Positions 46,703-55,225 of a DNA stretch of 64,000 bases are shown here, in pieces. A program made the position numbers and the translations under genes. The stretch comes from an uncultured Bacteroidales bacterium (lineage in GTDB: Bacteria > Bacteroidota > Bacteroidia > Bacteroidales > Paludibacteraceae), in assembly GCA_944322025.1 (NCBI GenBank), contig CALUOH010000009.1, forward strand, positions 1 to 64,000, read 5' to 3'. The stretch's first letter is position 1, and every line of letters starts with the position of its first letter. A model generated the notes under the pieces. It ran no database searches and was not told where the DNA came from. It worked only from the letters and a program-made list of their open reading frames with translations.

Positions 46703-46749
46703 ATAACTGATGCGGCCGGGCTTGTTTCAAGCCCGGCCGCATCAGTTAT
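46703..46749. terminator. Very long perfect hairpin between convergent genes
   Basis: A perfect 22-bp stem (46703-46724 with 46728-46749) closed by a TTT loop, containing GATGCGGCCGGGCTTG. It lies between the plus-strand phosphatase and the minus-strand rubrerythrin gene and could stop transcription from both sides. The T-tail is short, so termination may depend on stem strength. Confidence 0.75.
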
Positions 46750-46764
46750 TGTCCGCGAGTGCGG

Positions 46765-47340
46765 TTACATGTTTTCTTTCTTGATTTCAAAGTATGCCTG
46801 CGGGTGGAGGCAAGCGGGGCATGCCTGCGGGGCTTCCTTGCCGACGTGGATGTATCCGCAGTTGCGGCACTGCCAAACGGTCTCGCCATCGCGAGAGAAG
46901 ACCTTGCCCTCTTCGATGTTGCGGAGGAGTGTGAGGTAGCGCTCCTCGTGGCCTTTCTCGGCTACGGCGATGTTGCGGTACATGGCAGCGATGGCGGGGA
47001 ATCCTTCCTGCTCTGCTATGTCGGCGAACTTGGGGTAGTCGAGAGACCACTCCTCGTGCTCACCGGCTGCGGCTGCGCGGAGGTTCTCCATAGTAGTGCC
47101 AATCACTCCGGCGGGGTAGGAGGCCGTGATTTCGACCATGCCGCCCTCGAGGAACTTGAACATGCGCTTGGCGTGCTCCTTTTCCTGCTCGGCTGTCTCG
47201 GTGAAGATGGCCGATATCTGCTCGTAGCCGTCCTTTTTCGCCTGACTTGCGAAGTATGTGTAGCGCATGCGCGCCTGACTCTCGCCTGCGAATGAGGTGA
47301 GGAGGTTTTTCTCTGTCTGTGTTCCTTTGATGCTTTTCAT
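46765..47340 (-). CDS. Rubrerythrin
   Basis: The 191-residue non-haem iron protein protects anaerobes by reducing hydrogen peroxide. The N-terminal four-helix domain has the di-iron ligands Glu20, Glu53, Glu97, Glu128 and His131 in TSFAGESQARMRYTY, EQEKEHAKRMF, GEHEEW and AVAEKGHEERY. The C-terminal rubredoxin domain has Cys158, Cys161, Cys174 and Cys177 (QCRNCGYIHVG, ACPACLHP). CAAAGGTA at 47457-47464 is a probable -7 box on the minus strand. Confidence 0.95.
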   Translation of the reverse strand: MKSIKGTQTEKNLLTSFAGESQARMRYTYFASQAKKDGYEQISAIFTETAEQEKEHAKRMFKFLEGGMVEITASYPAGVIGTTMENLRAAAAGEHEEWSLDYPKFADIAEQEGFPAIAAMYRNIAVAEKGHEERYLTLLRNIEEGKVFSRDGETVWQCRNCGYIHVGKEAPQACPACLHPQAYFEIKKENM

Positions 47341-47646
47341 AACGTTTGAGATTTAGAATATTAGTCAATTAGTTAGCTTTTTGTCTTATGGCCTGAGGGC
47401 GCGGACTTTATGCGGGGCTGCATGCTGCGGATGCCCGCCTGTCCGGCCGACAGAGGCAAAGGTAAGAAAGTTTGGCCGATAGTCAGCTATGTTTGGCTTA
47501 CTATTTTTATAGACGGGGTATATGGAGCGATAGGGAGGGGCTATGTGGAGGGAGGCGGGGAGGGGGCTGAGTGGGGGCTATGTGGTGGCTTGGGGGTTCG
47601 GTGGGGCTGGCCTGAGGCTGGTTCAGGGCTGGCCGGGCGTCGGCTT

Positions 47647-47752
47647 GAGAGTACGACTTTTTAACCTAATTTTGCGAATGGAGTGCGTAGAGGATAGGGA
47701 GGTGCTCCGTAGGGTGTCCGTAGCTGTTCCGTCGAGAGTACGTGTTTTTAAC
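47647..47752 (+). repeat. Paired short dispersed repeat, locus 7
   Basis: Two plus-oriented cores at 47647-47665 (variant GAGAGTACGACTTTTTAAC) and 47734-47752 (perfect), 87 bp apart. The second has the arm CTCCGTAGGGTGTCCGTAG, then CTGTTCCGTC, identical to the copy at 3514. They lie in the divergent gap between rubrerythrin and the PCMD lipoprotein (47341-47888), which otherwise holds only promoter-like boxes (TAACTTCG at 47834-47841). Confidence 0.88.
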
Positions 47753-47888
47753 TCTGTTTAACAGGGATGGGTGAGGGTTGGGGGAGGGGGGCAAGTTTTT
47801 GGGGCGGGAGGTGTGAGGGTTTGCCAAAAAGTTGTAACTTCGCAGTGTTAAATTGCGGGGTCATGTTGCCAACGTGAATGAGAGAATT

Positions 47889-50429
47889 ATGATGAGGAGA
47901 GTATATGATGTGTTACGCATGGCGGCGGTTGTTTTTACGGTCGCGCTGGCGGTGACGGGGTGCAAGTCCATTAATGACCTGTCGGGGGACAACTCTGTGT
48001 ATCAGTTTGACGTAGAGCGGATATTGACGGAGGATGTGGTGATGGAGCAGGAGGGGATAGACAACGATTCGTCTACCGTGTGGCTGAGGCTGGACTACGG
48101 GAGGCACAGGTTTCCGATAGCGGCTGATGTGGCTGTGGCCGTGGCCGAGGGGGCGCGGGTGATAGAGCCGATGGACTCGGTGGTGTTCGAGGATGAGGAG
48201 TCGGCTGTGGTGTTCCATATAATGGCGGCGAACGGTGCGACGAGGGAGTGGAGCGTGAAGCTGAGGGTGACGGAGCGGTCGTCGGACGCGAATCTGCTTA
48301 AGGTGGATGTGGAGACGGAGGCGCGTCTGGTGTCGCGGGAGGCTATAATAGTGCCGGAGGATTCGTCGGTGATGATATTCGTGCCGGAGGCGGAGTTTCC
48401 GCTGGGTGTGAGGCTGAATTGCGCGATAGCGGACAGTGCGCGGATGGAGGGATATGAGAACGGCGGGGAGCTGACGTTCAATGATTATATGTCGAGTCAT
48501 CATCTTACTGTGGTGGCGGCTGACGGGCTGGAGAAGCGGTGGACGGTGAGGCTTACGCCGGGCGAGAGGGTGACGGATAACAGCACGGTGGGGTGGAGCG
48601 TGTGGCGCGACGTGTCGCTGCTGCCGTCGCGGACTGTGCTGAGTTCGTCTGTCGCGCTGTCGCGGACGGATGTGGACGAGGAGGCGAACTTCGTGCGGGG
48701 GATTTTGCCCGACGGTGTGGAGTGGACGAGGCCGGTGGATTTGACTTTGGAGGGCGAGACGCCTGCGTATGTGGAGTGTGTGGGGTATGAGATGGGGAGC
48801 GAGTACACGCAGGAGGAGGCGGGGGACACGCTGGTGTTCTATCTGTTTGACAGGGTGAGGATGACGTGCAAGAGGTGGACGATGTACGCGACGGAGTGGC
48901 TGAGCAACAGGGCTGACGTGGAGAGCGTGCAGCTGCTGCAGTCGTCGCCGTCGGGGATTGTTATAGACTATGAGAATATAGTGGTGGACAGCGCGGAGGC
49001 GTGGGTGTTGCTGCCGATAGCGCGGGGCGAGGGCCTGTTCCCGCTGACGGTGAGGCTCAAGGTGATGCCCGTGGAGGGTGCGCAGGTGGTCGGCGAGGAG
49101 GAGATAGGCTTTACGTTTGCCGATTTGGAGGCGACGAAGCAGGTGACGCTCAGGGCAGAGGACGGGAGCGAGAGGACGTGGACGATAGGGTGTACGACGG
49201 ACGTGGCGGACGAGAGCGTGGCCAAGGTGCTGTCGGTGAGGCCGGTGAACTATACTTCGACGGACGACAGGATGGAGTTGGCGGAGTATGCGGAGATAAT
49301 TCAGGACTCGGGCATCGTGAAGATACAGATAACGGACTGGGCGGAGTATATGCCCCTGACGGTGGAGCTGGACATGGCGCTGAGCTATGGGGCGAAGATA
49401 ACGGATGCGGACTTCACAGTGGGGGGACGGCTGACGTTCAACACGCTGGATGATGTGTACAGGTTTACGGTGCAGTCGGGCAACGGTGCGGTGACGGTGG
49501 ATTATACGATAAGGCTGGCCGACCGTTCGTCAGGGAGCCACTCGGCGGCGGAGCTGCTGTCGTTTGCTGTGGCGGATGCGTCGATTGGCTATAAGGTGGA
49601 CAGGGTGGATATAGAGACGGAGGAGAAGAGGGTGCTCATAGTGCTGTCGTCGGCGGGCAGTTCGGCGTTCTCGTTCGTGCCGAGGATAGAGGTGAGCGAG
49701 GGAGCGCGACTCGAGGGGATAGCTTCGGGGGCGGCATTCAGCTTCGGCGATTTGGAGAGCGAACATACGTTCTATGTGGTGTCGGAGGACGAGTCTGTGC
49801 GCGAGGAGTGGACACTTGCCGCCGCGCTGCGTCCGCAAATAGGGAACTGGGATTTGGAGACTTGGGAGGATAACTCGACACCGGATGTGTGGGCGACGGC
49901 GGAGAATCCGTTCGTGACCACGGTGGCTAAGGACGGGCATGGCAGCGGATGGTGCGCGAAGCTGGTGACAAGCGAGGCTCCGATAGTGGGGCTGGCGGCG
50001 GGGTCGCTGTTTCTCGGTGAGTTCAAAATGGATTTGAGCAATGTAAGTAACCCGCGGCAGATGACGTGGTTCGGCGTGCCGTTTACGGGCAGGCCTACAA
50101 GCATCACGTTCGACTACAAATATACGCAGGTGGGGAGCGACGAGGGTTCTGTCGTGGTTGAGCTGCTCAACTATGAGGGCAACAGTTTCGAATATCACGG
50201 ACTCGGTACGGAGCCGGGAGTGACGGTGCTGAGCCGCGGCACGTACTACTTCGGACAGCAGGAGAGCTGGCGCACCGTGACCGTGCCGATAGATGCGACG
50301 GGGGCATCGGGCCTGGAGGTCACGCACCTGAGCGTGTCGTTCTCATCGAGCAAGGACGGAGACAAATTCGTGGGAGAAATAGGCTCTACATTGTGGGTTG
50401 ATAATGTTGTATTGAATTATGAAGAGTAA
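47889..50429 (+). CDS. Lipoprotein with tandem beta-sandwich repeats and C-terminal PCMD domain
   Basis: The 846-residue protein has a lipobox (LAVTGC, about residue 25). About six tandem Ig-like units of roughly 95 residues follow, each ending in a pattern like VTAEDGxxRxWTVxL (ANGATREWSVKLRV, ADGLEKRWTVRLT, EDGSERTWTIGC). The C-terminal 200 residues (from GNWDLETWED) match the PCMD domain of Bacteroidales surface lipoproteins, proposed to bind carbohydrate. I chose the ATG at 47889 over an upstream TTG. The third repeat is degenerate. It overlaps the barrel gene by 11 bp. Confidence 0.85.
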   Translation: MMRRVYDVLRMAAVVFTVALAVTGCKSINDLSGDNSVYQFDVERILTEDVVMEQEGIDNDSSTVWLRLDYGRHRFPIAADVAVAVAEGARVIEPMDSVVFEDEESAVVFHIMAANGATREWSVKLRVTERSSDANLLKVDVETEARLVSREAIIVPEDSSVMIFVPEAEFPLGVRLNCAIADSARMEGYENGGELTFNDYMSSHHLTVVAADGLEKRWTVRLTPGERVTDNSTVGWSVWRDVSLLPSRTVLSSSVALSRTDVDEEANFVRGILPDGVEWTRPVDLTLEGETPAYVECVGYEMGSEYTQEEAGDTLVFYLFDRVRMTCKRWTMYATEWLSNRADVESVQLLQSSPSGIVIDYENIVVDSAEAWVLLPIARGEGLFPLTVRLKVMPVEGAQVVGEEEIGFTFADLEATKQVTLRAEDGSERTWTIGCTTDVADESVAKVLSVRPVNYTSTDDRMELAEYAEIIQDSGIVKIQITDWAEYMPLTVELDMALSYGAKITDADFTVGGRLTFNTLDDVYRFTVQSGNGAVTVDYTIRLADRSSGSHSAAELLSFAVADASIGYKVDRVDIETEEKRVLIVLSSAGSSAFSFVPRIEVSEGARLEGIASGAAFSFGDLESEHTFYVVSEDESVREEWTLAAALRPQIGNWDLETWEDNSTPDVWATAENPFVTTVAKDGHGSGWCAKLVTSEAPIVGLAAGSLFLGEFKMDLSNVSNPRQMTWFGVPFTGRPTSITFDYKYTQVGSDEGSVVVELLNYEGNSFEYHGLGTEPGVTVLSRGTYYFGQQESWRTVTVPIDATGASGLEVTHLSVSFSSSKDGDKFVGEIGSTLWVDNVVLNYEE

Positions 50430-51264
50430 GATAGCGATATACATAGCGTCACTGCTGATGCTGCCTGCGGCGGCATGGGGCAGCGGATTGCGGCACAGCG
50501 ACAGCACGGCTGTGAACAGAGGCGTGAACGCGGCGATGGAGCTGACGAAGGCGAAGACGCGGAATTACGACAGGAGGAATATACTCACCGTGCAGGTGGG
50601 GACGGACATAGGCGGGGCGATACCCGTGCCGTTCAGCTATATACCTGATGTGTTCGTGCCGACCCCCAAGGTGCTGCCCAATGTGGGAGTGCGCTACGGC
50701 GTGGTGCTGGACAAGGGGTGGACACTCGGTGCGGAGGTGAGCTACAAGCATGTGGAGATGGCGGCGGACGCGGTGGTGCAGAACATGCGTGCGGCATTGC
50801 CGGACATAGGAGTGGGGGGCAGCGACCTTGTGCAGTATTTCTCGGGGCGCGCCTCGATGAACATGGCGTTCGACATAATGGAAGTGCCGCTGTACGCGCG
50901 TTACAGGTTTGACGGCAGAGGCGGCCACAACATACTGTTCGGCGGATATGCGGCGTGGGTCATCAATTCGCGTTTCCAGAATAACCCGATGGACGGGTTT
51001 ATAGGGGGCGAGCCGGACAAGGTGGACATGATAATCACCCCGGAGTCGCAGATACCGGCAGAGCAGAAGGACTTCTCCAAGTATCTGTCAAAGTGGGACG
51101 CGGGGTTGGTTGTCGGCTACGAGAACTCCTTTTTCAAGCGCATCAGAGTGGGGCTGCGCATCAGCATGGGCCTGAAAGACGTGTTTGACGTGAAGGTGCT
51201 GGAATACAAGATGCTGCAAATGAGGGGGACTATAACGCTGTCTTACGACCTGTGGCATTTCTGA
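50419..51264 (+). CDS. Outer-membrane beta-barrel protein, PorT-like
   Basis: The 281-residue protein has a signal peptide ending near AAAWGS and a predicted small barrel of alternating strands (ILTVQVGTDIGGAI, NVGVRYGVVLDKGWTLGAEVSYKHV, YDLWHF end). It resembles PorT-type or other outer-membrane barrels paired with PCMD lipoproteins. The start lies 11 bp inside the lipoprotein gene, so the two are translationally coupled and may form one surface complex. The function is unknown. Confidence 0.82.
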   Translation: MKSKIAIYIASLLMLPAAAWGSGLRHSDSTAVNRGVNAAMELTKAKTRNYDRRNILTVQVGTDIGGAIPVPFSYIPDVFVPTPKVLPNVGVRYGVVLDKGWTLGAEVSYKHVEMAADAVVQNMRAALPDIGVGGSDLVQYFSGRASMNMAFDIMEVPLYARYRFDGRGGHNILFGGYAAWVINSRFQNNPMDGFIGGEPDKVDMIITPESQIPAEQKDFSKYLSKWDAGLVVGYENSFFKRIRVGLRISMGLKDVFDVKVLEYKMLQMRGTITLSYDLWHF

Positions 51265-51364
51265 ACGGGACGCGGCCGGAGAAGGGGGGCGGCGGACATA
51301 GTTGACAAGTGGTGGCGTAAAGATTTTACAAGGGATTAAAAATGTGTTTCAGATACTATAAGAT

Positions 51365-52411
51365 ATGACGCAAGTTTCAGAACTGGGGGAGTTCAAGCTC
51401 ATCAAGAGACTCACGGAGCAAATCAAACTGGGGAACGACTCGACCGTGAAAGGAGTTGGGGACGACTGTGCGATAATGGATTACGGCGACAAGCAGGTGC
51501 TTGCCACGACGGACATACTGCTGGAAGGCGTGCATTTCGACCTGACGTACACTCCGCTCAAACACTTGGGCTACAAGGCGGCGATGGTCAACATATCGGA
51601 TATCTGCGCGATGAACGGCACGCCGACACAGATGCTTGTCACGATAGGGCTATCGCGGAGGTTCGCCGTGGAGCAGATAGAGGAGATTTATACAGGCATA
51701 TACCTCGCGTGTGAGCGTGCGGGTGTAGACGTGGTGGGGGGCGACACATCGTCGTCACTTACCGGGCTGACGATAAGCATCACGTGTCTCGGCGTAGTGG
51801 AGAAGGGCAAGGCCGTGTTGAGGAGCGGGGCCAAGGTGAACGACCTCATCTGCGTGACGGGCGACTTCGGCGCGGCGTATATGGGGCTGCAACTGCTCGA
51901 GAGGGAGAAGAGGGTGTTTGACGGCGTGAAGGGCGACGACTTCCAACCAGATTTTGCAGGCAAGGAGTATATACTCGAACGGCAGCTGAAGCCAGAGGCG
52001 CGGACAGACAGCATCAAGTTCCTGAGAGAGAAGGGAGTTGTGCCGACTGCCATGCTTGACGTGAGCGACGGGCTGTCGTCCGAACTGCTGCATATCTGCG
52101 AGTCGAGCGGTGTGGGTTGCCGAGTGTATGAAGATAGGATACCGATAGACTATGTGACGGCGACCATGGCGGAGGAGTTCAACATGAACCTAACGACCGT
52201 TGCACTGAACGGGGGAGAGGATTATGAGCTGCTGTTTACAGTGCCTGTCACGATGTATGACAAGGTGAAAGATTTGGAGGATATACATGTGATAGGCCAT
52301 ACCGTGCCGGCAGACGAAGGTCCAGCCCTCGTGACACGCGACGGGCGCGAGATACAGATAAGGGCGCAGGGGTGGATAGCGTTCGAGAGCGACGGCGGAG
52401 AGGAGAAGTGA
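51365..52411 (+). CDS. thiL: Thiamine-monophosphate kinase
   Basis: The 348-residue AIR-synthase-fold kinase converts thiamine phosphate to thiamine diphosphate with ATP. Motifs: VGDDCAIMDYGDKQVLATTDILLEGVHFDL, GYKAAMVNISDICAMNGTP, CVTGDFGAAYMGL and GGEDYELLFTVP. It completes the route begun in the thi operon 21 kb away, but is not linked to it. It follows the barrel gene by 100 bp without an obvious promoter. Confidence 0.93.
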   Translation: MTQVSELGEFKLIKRLTEQIKLGNDSTVKGVGDDCAIMDYGDKQVLATTDILLEGVHFDLTYTPLKHLGYKAAMVNISDICAMNGTPTQMLVTIGLSRRFAVEQIEEIYTGIYLACERAGVDVVGGDTSSSLTGLTISITCLGVVEKGKAVLRSGAKVNDLICVTGDFGAAYMGLQLLEREKRVFDGVKGDDFQPDFAGKEYILERQLKPEARTDSIKFLREKGVVPTAMLDVSDGLSSELLHICESSGVGCRVYEDRIPIDYVTATMAEEFNMNLTTVALNGGEDYELLFTVPVTMYDKVKDLEDIHVIGHTVPADEGPALVTRDGREIQIRAQGWIAFESDGGEEK

Positions 52412-52567
52412 CGGAGTGAAAACCTGCCGCGAACGGAGTACGGAGATGAAGTTGCTGCGGAATGGCAGTGTCAAGCATGGCATTGCGTGCGGTGCTTGAT
52501 ACCATTGTTTACTGTGCGGTGAAAGATTTGTGGCTGAACGGGATGCGAAAGTAACGAAATAAATTCG

Positions 52568-52575
52568 TAACTTTG
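52568..52575 (+). promoter_or_regulatory. -7 box of rpiB
   Basis: TAACTTTG matches TAnnTTTG and lies 71 bp upstream of the rpiB ATG. The expected -33 region lacks a clear TTTG. The surrounding gap (52412-52646) shows nothing else. Confidence 0.45.
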
Positions 52576-52646
52576 CATCGCGTTTGGCTCATGGGTCTTA
52601 CGCGTGATTATAACGAGAGAAAAAGGAACAAAACAGAAGCCAGTCA

Positions 52647-53102
52647 ATGAAACCATTGAATCAGTTGACGATAGGCATAGCATCTGACCATGCCGGGTAT
52701 GAGCTGAAAGAGGTTGTGAAACAATACCTCGAAGGCGAGGGCGCGAATGTGCGTGACTTCGGCACGCATTCAGCGGAGAGCTGTGATTATCCGGACTTCG
52801 CACATCCGCTGGCGGAGGCTGTAGAGAAGGGCGAGTGTGATTACGGGATTGCCATCTGCGGGAGCGCGAACGGGATATCGATGACAGTAAACAAGCATCA
52901 GGGATGCCGTGCGGCGATATGCTGGAAGCCGGAACTGGCGGAGCTGGCGCGCAGGCACAATGATGCAAATGTGCTGTCGCTACCGGCACGTTTCATAGGT
53001 ACGGAAGAGGCGTTGGAGGTGGTGAAGACGTTCTTTGCCAATGATTTTGAGGGAGGACGTCATCTGCGCAGGGTGGAGAAAATACCTGTGGCGGCGAAGT
53101 GA
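52647..53102 (+). CDS. rpiB: Ribose 5-phosphate isomerase B
   Basis: The 151-residue RpiB/LacAB-fold enzyme interconverts ribose 5-phosphate and ribulose 5-phosphate in the non-oxidative pentose phosphate pathway. Motifs: GIASDHAGYELKEVV, DFGTHSAESCDYPDFA, the active-site loop CGSANGISMTVNKHQGCRAAI, and HNDANVLSLPARF. Length fits the family. It lies between thiL and rpsU, with its own probable promoter. Confidence 0.94.
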   Translation: MKPLNQLTIGIASDHAGYELKEVVKQYLEGEGANVRDFGTHSAESCDYPDFAHPLAEAVEKGECDYGIAICGSANGISMTVNKHQGCRAAICWKPELAELARRHNDANVLSLPARFIGTEEALEVVKTFFANDFEGGRHLRRVEKIPVAAK

Positions 53103-53193
53103 GAAGAGACGGCTAATAGTGCATAGAGATAAAGGAGGTGACACCATTAGGAGTCAGAGAGATGTGACAGTGTGATTTTTTTTGTGCCGGGCT

Positions 53194-53224
53194 ATTGCGG
53201 AACGGGAAAAATGGAGTACCTTTG
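53194..53224 (+). promoter_or_regulatory. Promoter of rpsU-recombinase-hpf
   Basis: ATTG at 53194-53197, 19 nt, TACCTTTG at 53217-53224. It lies 80 bp before rpsU and probably also serves the recombinase and hpf genes. Confidence 0.65.
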
Positions 53225-53304
53225 CAGCCCGTCCGCATGTGTATAGCATGCGGGTGTTTTTATATGTAATTGATTAACAAATAATTTATAAACAGAAAAC
53301 AGAA

Positions 53305-53496
53305 ATGATTGTAGTACCTGTAAAAGAAGGCGAGAACATAGAGAAAGCCTTGAAAAAATTCAAACGTAAATTTGAGAAAACCGGTGTTGTCAAGGAGCTT
53401 CGTCGCCGCCAGCAGTTTGACAAGCCGTCTGTCGTGAAGCGTGAGAAGATGATGCACGCGATTTACGTTCAGAAACTGCGTCTAGAGGAGGAGTAA
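53305..53496 (+). CDS. rpsU: 30S ribosomal protein S21
   Basis: The 63-residue S21 (MIVVPVKEGENIEKALKKFKRK, ELRRRQQFDKPSV) is a small basic helical protein of the 30S platform near the anti-Shine-Dalgarno region. In Bacteroidota, S21 has been implicated in hiding the anti-Shine-Dalgarno sequence, which fits the weak Shine-Dalgarno use in this window. It is followed at 78 bp by the tyrosine recombinase. Confidence 0.94.
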   Translation: MIVVPVKEGENIEKALKKFKRKFEKTGVVKELRRRQQFDKPSVVKREKMMHAIYVQKLRLEEE

Positions 53497-53573
53497 GCCA
53501 CACCTTGCGCGTCAGGTGCGGGACATGCAGCCCGCAGGACGGAAATGGATTTATAAGGAAAGGTTTTATTGTT

Positions 53574-54467
53574 ATGATAGAATCGTTTCTGAAATATATA
53601 CAGTACGAGAGGAACTATTCCCCCCGTACTGTTTTTGCTTACGGGGAGGACTTGTCTCAGTTTGCGGCGTTTCTGGAAGAGCGCGGCAAGAGTGTGGAGG
53701 GTGGGAGCGTGAATGCCGAGGATGTGCGGGAGTGGATTCTGGAGATGATGGACGCGGGGGACAAGGCGACTACGGTCAACCGGAAGCTGTCGGCACTGAA
53801 CTCCTTTTACCGTTACTGCCTGAGGAAGGGGCTTTTGGCGCATAATCCGGCATCGAAGGTTGTGCCGCCCAAGATGAAGAAAAGTCTCCCTGTTTTTTTC
53901 CGTGAAAAAGAATTGGACAAATGTTTGGAACTTCGGGAAAATATTCTTACCTTTGAGGGCATAAGGGACAGCCTCATTATCGAGATGCTCTATCAGACCG
54001 GCATGCGCTGTTCGGAGTTGACAGGTTTGAAAGTTGCTGACGTGTCGATGGAGGGGATGACGTTGAAGGTGCTTGGCAAGGGCAACAAACAGCGAATCAT
54101 CCCGTTCGGCAGAGATTTGCAGTCCCGTATATGTGCGTATATGAAAGTGCGGGGAGCAGAGGTGCCGGAAAGCGACGACTATCTGTTTGTAAGGAAGAGC
54201 GGGCAGCCGTTGTCGCGGTGTCAGGTCTATCAGATTGTGCGACGGGATATGTCGCTTGTGAGCAATCTGAGTAAACGCAGCCCGCATGTCCTGCGGCATA
54301 CGTTCGCGACAACAATGATGAATGAGGGTGCTGACCTTAACGCAGTGAAGGAGCTGTTGGGACATTCGAGCCTTTCAACGACGCAGGTGTACACGCATGT
54401 GACATTTGATAAACTTCAAACAATTTATAAACAGGCTCATCCGAGAGCTATCAAAAAAAGGAGGTAA
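53574..54467 (+). CDS. XerC/D-type tyrosine recombinase
   Basis: The 297-residue recombinase has an N-terminal SAM-like core-binding domain (about 1-85; YIQYERNYSPRTVFAYGEDL) and a C-terminal catalytic domain. The full catalytic set is visible: Arg145 (TGMRCSEL), Lys169, His238 and Arg241 (HVLRH), His264 (LGHSS) and Tyr273 (QVYTHV). Housekeeping Xer proteins resolve chromosome dimers at dif. I start at the ATG at 53574 because earlier in-frame sequence is unlike the family. The setting between rpsU and hpf argues against a mobile element. Confidence 0.9.
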   Translation: MIESFLKYIQYERNYSPRTVFAYGEDLSQFAAFLEERGKSVEGGSVNAEDVREWILEMMDAGDKATTVNRKLSALNSFYRYCLRKGLLAHNPASKVVPPKMKKSLPVFFREKELDKCLELRENILTFEGIRDSLIIEMLYQTGMRCSELTGLKVADVSMEGMTLKVLGKGNKQRIIPFGRDLQSRICAYMKVRGAEVPESDDYLFVRKSGQPLSRCQVYQIVRRDMSLVSNLSKRSPHVLRHTFATTMMNEGADLNAVKELLGHSSLSTTQVYTHVTFDKLQTIYKQAHPRAIKKRR

Positions 54468-54469
54468 TT

Positions 54470-54760
54470 ATGGCTACGAGAATTCAATCGGTCAATTTTG
54501 ACGCTACGGAGAAATTGCAGGGTTTCATTCATAAGAAGGTGGCGAAACTCGAACATATATCGGACAATATAGAGTCGATAGATGTTCACTTGAAGGTGGT
54601 TAAGCCGGAGACAGCAGAGAATAAGGAGGCGAGCATAACGCTCCTAGTGCCGAACACCCGTTTTTTTGCATCGAAGGTTTGTGATACGTTTGAGGAGGCA
54701 ATAGACTTGTGTGTTGACGCTCTCGAAAAGCAAATCAAGAGGTCAAAGGAGAAGAGGTGA
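54470..54760 (+). CDS. hpf: Short-form ribosome hibernation factor HPF/YfiA
   Basis: The 96-residue protein has the beta-alpha-beta-beta-beta-alpha pattern of the short HPF/RaiA family (MATRIQSVNFDATEKLQGFI, IDVHLKVVKPETAENKEASI, TFEEAIDLCVDALEKQIKR). It binds idle ribosomes in stationary phase. It lacks the long C-terminal dimerisation domain of long-form HPF. It starts 2 bp after the recombinase stop, indicating co-transcription. Confidence 0.92.
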   Translation: MATRIQSVNFDATEKLQGFIHKKVAKLEHISDNIESIDVHLKVVKPETAENKEASITLLVPNTRFFASKVCDTFEEAIDLCVDALEKQIKRSKEKR

Positions 54761-54846
54761 GGCTGTTATATAGGTCTTATAATCAGATTATTGACTGGCA
54801 TATTGTCCGGTTTCATTCTTTTTGCCCGTAAAAAGGGAGAAAAATT

Positions 54847-54877
54847 TTTGTGGTTACTGAAAAAATGTCTATCTTTG
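54847..54877 (+). promoter_or_regulatory. Promoter of the tRNA-tuf cluster
   Basis: TTTG at 54847-54850, 19 nt, TATCTTTG at 54870-54877: a full consensus match, 52 bp before tRNA-Thr. Confidence 0.78.
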
Positions 54878-54928
54878 CAAGCCGTTTCGTTGTGACGCGT
54901 TCGCGGGGCGGCTTGCAATTATTTTATT

Positions 54929-55002
54929 GCCTCTTTAGCTCAGTTGGCCAGAGCACGTGATTTGTAATCTCGGGGTCGTTGGTTCGAATCCGACAAGAGG
55001 CT
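54929..55002 (+). tRNA. tRNA-Thr (TGT)
   Basis: A 74-nt cloverleaf: acceptor GCCTCTT/AAGAGGC, D-arm AGCTCAGTTGGCCAGAGC, anticodon loop TTTGTAA (TGT, threonine), T-arm GTTGGTTCGAATCCGAC. No encoded CCA. First of three tRNAs before tuf. Confidence 0.95.
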
Positions 55003-55014
55003 CTCTGATATGAT

Positions 55015-55097
55015 GGGCAGTTACCAGAGTGGCCAAATGGGGCTGACTGTAACTCAGCTGTCTTTCGACTTCGGTGGTTCGAATCCATCACTGCCCA
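55015..55097 (+). tRNA. tRNA-Tyr (GTA)
   Basis: An 83-nt tRNA with the long variable arm of tyrosine tRNAs: acceptor GGGCAGT/ACTGCCC, anticodon stem GCTGA/TCAGC with loop CTGTAAC (GTA). No encoded CCA. Only 9 bp separate it from the next tRNA. Confidence 0.95.
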
Positions 55098-55106
55098 CGT
55101 TTAGTC

Positions 55107-55178
<72 letters not shown>

Positions 55179-55225
55179 CTAATATTTCAATGGAAATTTG
55201 TATACATATTAAACTATTTTGAGTT

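Noticed and set aside
53574..54467. Mobile-element integrase
   Set aside because: It lies between rpsU and hpf in a housekeeping setting, has no attachment repeats or cargo, and fits XerC/D.
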